Shown here: one piece after another, positions 56,740 through 64,000 of the stretch | Numbering within the stretch: position 1 is the stretch's first letter | Layout of the letters: each line of letters starts with the position of its first letter | DNA from: CAILZL01 sp963748005 | GTDB taxonomy: Bacteria > Pseudomonadota > Gammaproteobacteria > Steroidobacterales > Steroidobacteraceae | Assembly: GCA_963748005.1 (NCBI GenBank) | Contig: CAVVHH010000002.1 | Span: 310,001-374,000, forward strand | DNA: 64,000 nt | Direction of reading: 5' to 3' | Translations under genes and position numbers: made by a program | The notes under the pieces: model-generated | The model's database searches: none | The model's input: the letters and a program-made list of their open reading frames with translations, nothing else | Told to the model about the DNA's origin: nothing

Positions 56740-58272
56740 ATGAACGCCGAGTTTGAAGCGCGCCTGCGTGCACAAGTCGATTTCCCCAGCCCGTCACGCG
56801 TGGCGACTGAAGTCATTGCCCTGGCCCGCGATCCGGACATCGAAATATCCAAGGTCGCTGCCGCCATCGGCAAGGACCCGGCGATGGCGGCGAAACTGCT
56901 GCGCATCGCCAATTCAGCCTTTTATGCCCAGCGCCGTCCCAGCCAGAACATCCGTCAATCACTGGTCATCATTGGCCTGAACGCCGCCCTGACCCTAGCC
57001 TTAAGTTTTTCGCTGGTCTCGACCCTGCGCGCCTGCAAGCCCAACGGAATCGATTACCGGCGCTACTGGCGGCGCACCCTGCTCGCCGCCACCGCCACCC
57101 GGGCTTTTGCCGAACGAGTCTGCAAGGGGCGTGACGAAGATGCGTTCCTGACCGGCCTGCTGCAGGACGTGGCCATCCTGGCAATCGATCGCTCCGCGGC
57201 TGACTTTTATGAACAACTGCCGCCGGGCGCTGGTCATGCCGAGCAGATCAAGTATGAGAAAGATCGCTTGGATGGCAAGGACCACGCGCATTATGGCGCG
57301 ATGTTATTGCGCACCTGGAACCTGCCCGAACCACTCTGCTATGCCATCGAACACAGCCACACCCCCGGCTCCGCCAATTCATTTACCGACGAGGGCAAGA
57401 TTGCTCGGTGCGTCGCTCTGGGTAGTGAACTGGCCGAAGCCGCGCTAACCAAGGATCGCAGTACCGTCCTGCCACGCGTGGCAGACCAGGCCACCCAATG
57501 GGCGGGCATACGCGGCGAACAGTTCACCGAGATCGTCACCCGGGTCCTCAAGCTGATCCCGGAAGCCGAAGAGCTTTACGAAACCAGCATTCTGGACACA
57601 GCCGACGCCGAAACGCTGCTGACCCAGGCGCGCGAACTGATGACGGTACGCAGTCTGACGGCCCTGCGCGACGTGCAGGCATTGCAGGAAACCACTGCCG
57701 CGTTGATGAATCGCACCGAGGAACTGGAAGACGTCAGCCGGAAAGATCCGTTGACCGGCACCCTGAATCGTATGTGGCTGGAGCGCCTGCTGGAACGCGA
57801 ATACACCCAGGCCGTCATGTTCAGCCGCTCCTTGAGCATCGCCCTGGTGAATGTCGATCACTTCAAGCGCATCAACGACGCCATCGGCCATGAAGGTGGC
57901 GACCGGGTGCTCAAGTCCTGCGCCGATACCCTGCAGTCCAATATGCGGGGTAGCGATATGCTCGGCCGTTACAGCGGCGACACCTTTCTGGCCATTTTTC
58001 CTGGAACTGACGAATCGCTGGCCAGCCAGGTATGCAACCGCATTCTCGCCGGGGTTAGGGAAATGCCCCACAGCTCGGGGACCGAAACTTTGAATCTCAG
58101 CGTCTCAGCCGGCGTCGCCACCTACACACCACGACATCGCTTCACCAATGCCGCAGAACTGCTGCAGGCGGCAGACCATGCGCTGTACCGGGCCAAACTC
58201 AGCGGCCGTAATCGTCTGGAATGTTTTGATCCTCCGGCCATCGAATCGAACGTCCCGACATCCGCAGCCTGA
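56740..58272 (+). CDS. HDOD signalling protein with a degenerate GGDEF domain
   Basis: About 510 residues. An HDOD domain (about 12-215) contains FPSPSRVATEVIALARDPDI, KDPAMAAKLLRIANSAFY and FLTGLLQDVAILAID. A GGDEF-like domain (about 335-495) begins DPLTGTLNR and has SLSIALVNVDHFKRINDAIG. The signature reads YSGDTF instead of GGDEF or GGEEF, so the catalytic Glu is lost, and the first metal Asp of the DxD stretch is Asn. It is probably not an active cyclase but a GTP or c-di-GMP sensor or a scaffold. Start uncertain: the ATG at 56740 begins where homology starts, while a GTG at 56560 would overlap the tRNA promoter. Its stop is 7 nt from the murI stop. Confidence 0.85.
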   Translation: MNAEFEARLRAQVDFPSPSRVATEVIALARDPDIEISKVAAAIGKDPAMAAKLLRIANSAFYAQRRPSQNIRQSLVIIGLNAALTLALSFSLVSTLRACKPNGIDYRRYWRRTLLAATATRAFAERVCKGRDEDAFLTGLLQDVAILAIDRSAADFYEQLPPGAGHAEQIKYEKDRLDGKDHAHYGAMLLRTWNLPEPLCYAIEHSHTPGSANSFTDEGKIARCVALGSELAEAALTKDRSTVLPRVADQATQWAGIRGEQFTEIVTRVLKLIPEAEELYETSILDTADAETLLTQARELMTVRSLTALRDVQALQETTAALMNRTEELEDVSRKDPLTGTLNRMWLERLLEREYTQAVMFSRSLSIALVNVDHFKRINDAIGHEGGDRVLKSCADTLQSNMRGSDMLGRYSGDTFLAIFPGTDESLASQVCNRILAGVREMPHSSGTETLNLSVSAGVATYTPRHRFTNAAELLQAADHALYRAKLSGRNRLECFDPPAIESNVPTSAA

Positions 58273-58279
58273 GGCAGGC

Positions 58280-59155
58280 TCAGACAGGGGCATCGATCCG
58301 CGCACTGGTAAAGCCGGGATCGATCAATTCCACGGACTCCGCAGCTATCGGCCGTTCAAGAAAATAGGCAGCCACCCGCGCGAACCGCTCACGGCCATCC
58401 GTCGCCAGAAATCTGACGTCGGGCGCCCCTGGAGCGTCGCTGCCGGCAAGCAAAACTCGTTCCCGAAGCAGAGTCGCGACCGCAGCGGCTGTGGTATTCG
58501 CCGAATCCACGATGGTCACTGATGCGCCCAGCACTGACTGCAGGGCGCCACGCAACACCGGAAAATGAGTACAGCCCAGCAGCAGGGTATCGGGCGCCGG
58601 ACAGGCGGCAAACACCTCGTCCAGATACCGCTTGGCAATGGCCTCGACTATGGGCCCCTGCATCCAGCCTTCCTCAGCCAGCGATACAAATAACGGGCAG
58701 GCACGCGCCACCACCACAGCATCGGCGCGAATGCGCGCGATCGCGCGTTGGTATGCCCCGCCCTGTACGGTGCCTTCAGTGGCGATGACTACAATGCGCC
58801 CGTTAACAGAAGCCAGACATCCGGCAGCCGCACCCGGCTCCACCACGCCGACTATCGGCAAGTCCGGATACCGGGCCCGTAATACGTCCAGCGCCGCCGC
58901 CGACGCCGTATTGCATGCCACCACCAGACACTTGATGCCCGACTGGACCAGGTAGGCAGCCGCCTGCAAAGAGTAACGAATGATGGTGGCCGCACTTTTT
59001 GTGCCATAAGGCAGGCGCGCAGTGTCCCCCAGATAGAGAAATCGCTCACCCGGCAAGCTGGCTTGCAGGGCGCGCAGCACCGTCAGCCCACCCACTCCTG
59101 AATCGAACACGCCTACCGGTAAATCACGGGTAGCCACCGTTAATGGGAAATTCAT
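58280..59155 (-). CDS. murI: Glutamate racemase
   Basis: About 291 residues. VGVFDSGVGGLTVLRALQAS opens the fold; LYLGDTARLPYG, VVACNTASA with the first catalytic Cys and LLLGCTHFPVL with the second make the active site. It interconverts L- and D-glutamate for peptidoglycan. The ATG at 59155 is chosen; GGAGG lies 13 nt upstream, which would suit a TTG at 59164 equally well. It converges on the HDOD gene. Confidence 0.96.
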   Translation of the reverse strand: MNFPLTVATRDLPVGVFDSGVGGLTVLRALQASLPGERFLYLGDTARLPYGTKSAATIIRYSLQAAAYLVQSGIKCLVVACNTASAAALDVLRARYPDLPIVGVVEPGAAAGCLASVNGRIVVIATEGTVQGGAYQRAIARIRADAVVVARACPLFVSLAEEGWMQGPIVEAIAKRYLDEVFAACPAPDTLLLGCTHFPVLRGALQSVLGASVTIVDSANTTAAAVATLLRERVLLAGSDAPGAPDVRFLATDGRERFARVAAYFLERPIAAESVELIDPGFTSARIDAPV

Positions 59156-59397
59156 TTCAACCAAACAACCTCCAACGAAACCTTGCCGATCCACCAGACG
59201 TTGCAAGAATGCACACGCCTTACCGTGATCGGTCGTTGCCGAAAAACGAACAACACATTATGCAATTACATAAGCAGCCATTTTAGCGACGACTGTTCGC
59301 GCGCCCGAAAAGTGCGGCATAATCGTCACGCAAAAGGTGGTCAACGTGCCTGGCACGGAACCATCACCAAGAATCCAGACCATAGCAGAGGTTGCCC

Positions 59398-59676
59398 ATG
59401 GAGCGACGTCTCCACAACCGCCACAAGGCACGCACGATCGTATTCGTCTCGATTCCCGGCCGCCCGGGCAGGCTGTGCCGCGCCAAGAACCTCAGCGCAA
59501 ATGGCGTGTTCATTGAAACCAGCAACATGGGTCTGAAGAAGGGTGCGACGGTGCAGCTGGCCTTCGCCATCAATCTGGGAGTCGTAACCAAGATCCATCG
59601 CCGCACTGCCATCGTGGCACACATCACTCGCGGCGGTACCGGCCTGATGATGGAGTCTCTGACCGGCACCCGCTGA
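59398..59676 (+). CDS. PilZ-domain protein
   Basis: 92 residues, a single PilZ domain: basic N-terminal MERRLHNRHKAR (R-x3-R type c-di-GMP switch) and KNLSANGVFIETS, the D/N-x-S-x-x-G motif. Likely a small c-di-GMP receptor. The ATG at 59398 has AGAGG about 6 nt upstream. A CATAAT at about 59320 could be its -10. The 59207-59397 region otherwise holds nothing recognised. Confidence 0.85.
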   Translation: MERRLHNRHKARTIVFVSIPGRPGRLCRAKNLSANGVFIETSNMGLKKGATVQLAFAINLGVVTKIHRRTAIVAHITRGGTGLMMESLTGTR

Positions 59677-59804
59677 ACTCCAGCGATACCGGGCATGAGA
59701 TGACAGGTATAGACCGGCTGCGGCGCTTCTCTCCAACCAACCCGCCACGCTGGTCGGCAGGCCGGACAGAGCCGGGCCTGCCACAAAAAATCACCGGCAG
59801 TTGA

Positions 59805-60392
59805 CTACGACGCGCTCTTCAAGCCGATCGTCGCTCCAATCTCGGCGCCACGCGTCTGCACTTCACGGGCCTTGCTCAAAGCGGTTTCGGGATCTCGATT
59901 CTTGGCCGCATTCATCGCCGCTGCCCACTGGCTATTCAGCTCAATAAGCGATTGCTTTGCCTGCTGGACACTCTCAGCACCGACACCTGCCGGCAACTTG
60001 CCCAGCCCCTGCAAATAGTTCACTCGAGAATTGAGCTGTGCCAGCTGCTGCGATATCGACGCAGATAGTGTTTTCCAGTCGCTGGAAAATTGCTTCAGCA
60101 GCTCGTTCTTGCGCTTGCCCGCCGCGCCCGATGCCGCAAGCAGCTGGCTCATGACCTGGGCACGCAGCGCCACGGCACCTTCATAATCCTTGGAATTGAG
60201 TTTCGACTTCATGTCATCCAGCAGCGCAGTCAGTTTGGCGAACTCCTCAGGCGCATATTTTTCCAGCTCGGCGCTCACCGGCGCCACCGATGCCTGCGCC
60301 TGGGCAAAGGCAGCCTCAGCGGGTTGCTTCTGGCTATTGCAAGCAGCCAACACCACCATCATCACACTCAGCACAACGGAAAGTTTTCGCAT
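59805..60392 (-). CDS. Periplasmic lipoprotein, helical, function unknown
   Basis: 195 residues. MRKLSVVLSVMMVVLAAC is a lipoprotein signal with lipobox LAAC. The mature part is almost wholly helical and Ala/Gln/Lys-rich: AEAAFAQAQASVAPVSAELE, YAPEEFAKLTALLDDMKSKL. The A-x-Y-A-P-x-E helical-hairpin pattern resembles DUF4398-type lipoproteins. ATG at 60392 with AGG about 8 nt upstream. Monocistronic; divergent from the M48 gene. Confidence 0.75.
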   Translation of the reverse strand: MRKLSVVLSVMMVVLAACNSQKQPAEAAFAQAQASVAPVSAELEKYAPEEFAKLTALLDDMKSKLNSKDYEGAVALRAQVMSQLLAASGAAGKRKNELLKQFSSDWKTLSASISQQLAQLNSRVNYLQGLGKLPAGVGAESVQQAKQSLIELNSQWAAAMNAAKNRDPETALSKAREVQTRGAEIGATIGLKSAS

Positions 60393-60556
60393 GATCGACA
60401 CCTGCGTTTACGATTATTGGATTAATTAGGTAACGAACATCATCCCCGGCGCGCGCAGCCTAACGCCGATACCCCGTCAAGGCAAAGAGGCGGCGCCGGC
60501 GCGGCCGGCGCGATTACAATTGGCGGTGCTTCTTTGACCGCACGAGTCCCCTCCCC

Positions 60557-61369
60557 ATGATCCGCAATCTGATTTGTGCAACGTTCCTGATCGCCATATC
60601 CGCGGCGGCCTGCACCACTGTTCAAACCACTGAACAAGGCGCGGTGGGTGTTGCTCGCAAGCAATTCATGCTGGTCTCCGAACAACAGGTTGAACAGGGC
60701 GCGGTGGAGGCATATCAGCAGGAATTGACCGCAGCCCAGAAAAAAGGGGCACTGAACACCGACGCCAACCAGACTACGCGGGTGCGCACCATTGCCAACC
60801 GGCTCATTCCGCAAACCACGGCATTTCGCCCCGATGCCAAGGACTGGAAATGGGAAATCAATGTACAGAAAACCGATGAGCTCAATGCTTACTGCATGCC
60901 CGGCGGCAAGATCATGGTGTACACGGGCATCATCGAGCAATTACAGCTCAGCGATGCCGAGATCGCCGCCATCGTTGGCCATGAAATTGCCCACGCCTTG
61001 CGCGAACACACGCGCGAACGCGTTTCGCGCGCCTATGCCCAACAGGTGGGACTGAGTGCACTGGCCATTCTCATGGGGGCTGGTGAAGGCGTAATGCAGG
61101 TCGCCTCCACCGTTACCGAAGTCACCTTCGGCCTGCCACACAGTCGTGAGCAGGAAACCGAAGCTGATCGCATTGGCCTGGAACTGATGGCCCGTGCAGG
61201 CTATGACCCCAGCGGTGCAATTACTCTCTGGCAGAAGATGAGCCAGAAAGCTGGCAGTTCCGGCCCGGCATTCCTCAGCACGCACCCGTCCAGCGGCAGC
61301 CGCATTCAGGATCTGCAAGCCGACCTGCCAAAGGTGCTGCCGTTGTATCAGGCTGCAGCCAAACCCTGA
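60557..61369 (+). CDS. M48-family metallopeptidase, lipoprotein (LoiP/YcaL type)
   Basis: 270 residues. Lipoprotein signal ending AISAAAC (Cys19). Zinc motif HEIAH in AAIVGHEIAHALREHTRE, and the third ligand Glu in SREQETEADRIGLELM. NAYCMPGGKIMVYTGIIE is the conserved edge strand. It probably acts in the periplasm in outer-membrane protein quality control. The divergent 60393-60556 region has a GC-rich palindrome and a TACAAT (60515-60520) that may be its -10. Confidence 0.93.
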   Translation: MIRNLICATFLIAISAAACTTVQTTEQGAVGVARKQFMLVSEQQVEQGAVEAYQQELTAAQKKGALNTDANQTTRVRTIANRLIPQTTAFRPDAKDWKWEINVQKTDELNAYCMPGGKIMVYTGIIEQLQLSDAEIAAIVGHEIAHALREHTRERVSRAYAQQVGLSALAILMGAGEGVMQVASTVTEVTFGLPHSREQETEADRIGLELMARAGYDPSGAITLWQKMSQKAGSSGPAFLSTHPSSGSRIQDLQADLPKVLPLYQAAAKP

Positions 61370-61373
61370 GTGA

Positions 61374-62033
61374 TCAGGTTTTCGCCGGCAGCAGCAGTGA
61401 CATCTTGACCAGCTGCGCGACAGAACGCGCCTTCATCTTTTCCATGACGCGCGCGCGATGAATTTCCACTGTGCGCTCGCTCAGGTTCAGATCCATGGCA
61501 ATCACCTTGTTGGCCTTGCCCTCGACGATCAGGACCATCACTTCCTTCTCGCGCGGCGTGAGTGTGCCCCACCGGCGCAGCACTTCATCCTTGCCTGCGG
61601 ATTCCTGACGCAGGCCCGCATCGGTCTGCAAGGCGCGATTGACGCGATCCAGCAGATCCTGATCGCGAAACGGCTTCTGCACAAAATCAAATGCACCCTT
61701 CTTCATGGCATCCACCGCCATGGGCACATCGCCGTGTCCGGTAACAAAGATCACCGGTATGCGATAACCGCGCCGGCTCAGTTCCTGTTGCAATTCCAGA
61801 CCACTCATCTCCGGCATGCGGATATCCAGCACCAGGCAGCCGGGCTGGGTGGGATCGTATTTCTGCAGGAATTCCACAGCAGAGGCATAAGCGACATGCG
61901 CGTAGCCAACCGATTCCATCAGCGTACCCAGGGCACGGCGCACGCCATCGTCATCATCAATGATCACCACCACGGATTTGGGCAGAAAAACACCGGCCGC
62001 GGTATCGCTATTGGAAGTATTCGTAACTGACAT
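61374..62033 (-). CDS. FixJ/NarL-type response regulator
   Basis: 219 residues. Receiver domain (about 18-135): VVVIIDDDDGVRRALGTLME with the acidic pocket, phospho-Asp in CLVLDIRMPEMSG, Thr in VIFVTGHGDVPMAV, Lys in DFVQKPF. LuxR-type HTH (about 155-215): LTPREKEVMVLIVEGKANKV and LSERTVEIHRARVMEKMKAR. The ATG at 62033 has AGGAG 7 nt upstream. It follows the histidine kinase at 62258 and is its likely partner, although 224 nt separate them. Confidence 0.93.
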   Translation of the reverse strand: MSVTNTSNSDTAAGVFLPKSVVVIIDDDDGVRRALGTLMESVGYAHVAYASAVEFLQKYDPTQPGCLVLDIRMPEMSGLELQQELSRRGYRIPVIFVTGHGDVPMAVDAMKKGAFDFVQKPFRDQDLLDRVNRALQTDAGLRQESAGKDEVLRRWGTLTPREKEVMVLIVEGKANKVIAMDLNLSERTVEIHRARVMEKMKARSVAQLVKMSLLLPAKT

Positions 62034-62257
62034 TCGGTGCTCCTGTGACCGCACGATGTAGCAAGTTGGGCTGCAGCCGGGACTGAGTAATACACGGTGC
62101 ATGTGAACTGGTTCGGGACTGCCCCGGACAACCACTGCAACCGGCCAAATTATTCATATCGTGCCGCAATGAGTAGTGTCAGTCTCGCATCCGTATAACT
62201 GGCGGCCTAGTCCGGTACCGCCACGCGCAAACTGCGGCAATCCCTTAGTGCAATCAC
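62034..62257 (-). other. Spacer between histidine kinase and regulator genes
   Basis: 224 bases without a gene. No clear terminator or promoter; the regulator could be cotranscribed with the kinase or have its own start here. Confidence 0.4.
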
Positions 62258-63430
62258 TCAGGCACAGGCGGTAGCCGTATCGAGCTGCGGCTTTGGCGCT
62301 GCCGATTCATAAGACAGCACAAACCAGAAACGGCAACCACCGCCCGGCAAATTGGCGTACTCGAGCCGGCTGCCATATGAATCCAGAATGTTGCGGCAGC
62401 TGATCAGTCCCAGACCCGTACCGTTTTCCTTGGTGGAAAAAAATGGTTTGAACAGCTGCGAGGCAACCGTTTCGCTGACCCCGGCTCCCTGATCCTCAAT
62501 GCCAAACTCCACGCCCTGCTCGCGTGCCAGCAATTCCACACGAACCCGTGGCGCTGCAGCCGCCGTGTGCTCGCGCATGGCATCCAGCGCATTCTGAAAC
62601 AGGATCATCATGGCCTGATGAATCTGTGACACATCCACCAGCAGGGTCTGGTGTGTGACCTCAATCCGGGTAACCAGCTGCACCTGCGCCGTGCGCGCCA
62701 TGGGTTCGGCCATGGCCAGGAAGTCGCGCATCAGCTCATCACAGGACACCAGTTCCACCTGGTAGGCCCGTCGCTTGATCAGCGAACGCATATGACGAAT
62801 GATATCGCCGGCGCGCAGTGCCTGCTGCGTCACCTCACGGAACACCTCTTGTGCCTTCTCCAGCCGTGGCTCAGTCAGTCCCAGCAAACGCTCCCCCGCC
62901 TGTGCGAAGGTCGTGATCGCCGCCAGGGGTTGGTTCAGTTCATGGGCCAGGCCGGACGCCACCTCACCCAGCAAAGTCAACCGGCCCACGCTCTGCAAAC
63001 GCTCCTGCAATGACTGCATCTGGCGCTCGGCAGCTGCAGCCGGCGTGCAGTTTCTGAATACACCCACCACACGCGGTGTGCCAGTTTCCGACGTCCGGAT
63101 GGCGCGCACCTGCACACAGCGCCAGTGACTGCCATCACGCACCATGTAGCGAACATCCATGACCTCAGCCGCTTCCAGCAGACTGGTCACGGCCTGGCGC
63201 AGCACATCGATATCGTCCTTTGCCACTTGCGTATTGAACAAGGGACCGCCGCGCCAGCCTGGCTGATCGTCCTTGATGCCAAACAGCTCGCGCAACGCGG
63301 GGGTCCAGCGAATCTGCAACTGCTGGCCCTTGATCGTCCCGACGAAGGGCACGACGGCAGCCATTGACATCAACAACTGGTGCTGGATGTCGTGGATTCC
63401 TGCCTGCTTGACATGCTTAGCTACAGGCAC
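62258..63430 (-). CDS. PAS-domain sensor histidine kinase
   Basis: About 390 residues. PAS-like region (about 20-150; IRWTPALRELFGIKDD, YMVRDGSHWRCVQVRAIRTS), HisKA with LAHELNQPLAAITTFAQAG (phospho-His), N box FQNALDAMREH, and G boxes FGIEDQGAGVS and FFSTKENGTGLGLISCR. No membrane segment, so a soluble sensor of the FixL/DctB group. I prefer the GTG at 63430, with GGGTAGG upstream; the frame is open to 63565, where it would overlap the divergent PAS gene. Confidence 0.9.
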   Translation of the reverse strand: MPVAKHVKQAGIHDIQHQLLMSMAAVVPFVGTIKGQQLQIRWTPALRELFGIKDDQPGWRGGPLFNTQVAKDDIDVLRQAVTSLLEAAEVMDVRYMVRDGSHWRCVQVRAIRTSETGTPRVVGVFRNCTPAAAAERQMQSLQERLQSVGRLTLLGEVASGLAHELNQPLAAITTFAQAGERLLGLTEPRLEKAQEVFREVTQQALRAGDIIRHMRSLIKRRAYQVELVSCDELMRDFLAMAEPMARTAQVQLVTRIEVTHQTLLVDVSQIHQAMMILFQNALDAMREHTAAAAPRVRVELLAREQGVEFGIEDQGAGVSETVASQLFKPFFSTKENGTGLGLISCRNILDSYGSRLEYANLPGGGCRFWFVLSYESAAPKPQLDTATACA

Positions 63431-63564
63431 GTGGCCTACCCTGAGAATTAACTCTGTAACAGCGGTGGGTTGGCATCTTACAATGTCGGGAGTATTCAGC
63501 CGCTGTGTTGTAGTTACGTACTTGCGCGTAAGCCATACAGCCATAGCACGGATCTGACTGGTCA

Positions 63565-64000
63565 ATGCGCAATCGGGAAATCACCTTGGACGCCGCGATC
63601 GCCGACAAACTCTTGCAGCAGGCGCCGGATGCACTGTTGCTGGCCGCCGCCGACGGCAAGATCCAGTTCACCAATGCCGCGATCACCATCTTGTTCGGCT
63701 ACCGTCCCGACGAGTTGCTGGGGCAGCCCATCGAGTTGCTGCTGCCCGAGCGCTATCGGGGCGCGCACGCACACCACCGCGCCGGCTACGTCGCCAAACC
63801 TGAGCAGCGCACCATGGGACGACGCGGTGTTTCCCTGTTCGGTCGCCGCAAGGACGGCAGTGAATTTCCGATCTGGGTGAGCCTGAGTCCCATCACCGTC
63901 GATGGCGTGATGCAAATCGCAGCAGCCATTCGTGATGTAACCGACTGGGAAGAACTGACGCAACATCTGCGTGAAGCCAGCGACGAAGCCAAGCGGGCCA
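63565..64000 (+). CDS. PAS-domain protein, truncated by the window end (probable sensor kinase)
   Basis: At least 145 residues, no stop before the window ends. MRNREITLDAAIADKLLQQA, then PDALLLAAADGKIQFTNAAI and LFGYRPDELLGQPIELLLPE, RRKDGSEFPIWVSLSPITVD, and AAIRDVTDWEELTQHLRE: a complete PAS domain with the start of a coiled linker. A kinase or cyclase domain probably follows. It is divergent from the histidine kinase gene. Confidence 0.85.
   Translation, partial: MRNREITLDAAIADKLLQQAPDALLLAAADGKIQFTNAAITILFGYRPDELLGQPIELLLPERYRGAHAHHRAGYVAKPEQRTMGRRGVSLFGRRKDGSEFPIWVSLSPITVDGVMQIAAAIRDVTDWEELTQHLREASDEAKRA

Noticed and set aside
59756..59782. 8-bp inverted repeat (GGCAGGCC/GGCCTGCC) as terminator between the PilZ gene and the lipoprotein gene
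   Set aside because: The stem is good, but the adjacent A-run is on the wrong side for the minus strand and gives As, not Us, for the plus strand.

Overview
This window looks like a gammaproteobacterial chromosome, probably from the Xanthomonadales/Nevskiales/Steroidobacterales side. The lineage is inferred from gene order and protein style, not from a search. The backbone is one minus-strand block that reads, from high to low coordinates: tRNA-Tyr, tRNA-Gly, tRNA-Thr, tufB, tRNA-Trp, secE, nusG, rplK, rplA, rplJ, rplL, rpoB, rpoC, rpsL, rpsG, fusA, tufA, rpsJ, then the rest of the S10, spc and alpha operons down to rpoA and rplQ. Having the rif, str, S10, spc and alpha operons side by side is normal for many Gammaproteobacteria.

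The exceptional feature is at 18.5-37.4 kb. A complete ABC-transporter-dependent (group 2/3) capsule locus sits inside the S10 operon, between rpsJ and rplC, two genes that are normally adjacent. It holds kpsS, a ctrA/bexD-type export lipoprotein, kpsC, a tandem GT2 glycosyltransferase, a 1405-residue HAD/glycosyltransferase fusion, a Stf0-like sulfotransferase, kpsE, kpsM and kpsT on the minus strand, plus two convergent glycosyltransferase genes on the plus strand. About 33 bp from the 3' end of rpsJ is repeated at the far edge of the insert (18452-18484 against 37356-37388, one mismatch), as expected for an island that entered at the 3' end of rpsJ. No integrase is visible. rpsJ is now followed by a strong terminator, and rplC has its own promoter and a leader of roughly 230 nt.

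Layout: 1-2.9 kb uvrA, broken by one frameshift; 2.9-3.8 kb a GNAT acetyltransferase and a small Ala/Pro/Glu-rich lipoprotein; 4.1-18.1 kb rplQ to rplC; 18.5-37.4 kb the capsule island; 37.4-42.5 kb the str operon with rpsJ; 42.5-54.6 kb rpoC to secE; 54.7-56.5 kb tRNAs and tufB (tufA and tufB appear identical); 56.7-64 kb ordinary genes: an HDOD protein with degenerate GGDEF, murI, a PilZ protein, a lipoprotein, an M48 lipoprotein peptidase, a FixJ-type regulator with its PAS histidine kinase, and the start of a PAS protein.

Regulatory sites that can be read directly include sigma70 promoters for the tRNA-tufB, str, rplC and lipoprotein units, an L10 leader, an attenuator between rplL and rpoB, terminator-like hairpins after nusG, rpsQ, rpsJ, rplQ and the small lipoprotein gene, and two families of intergenic repeat. 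One is a REP-like palindrome. The other is a paired hairpin with covarying stems, found next to both tuf genes and in the alpha operon.
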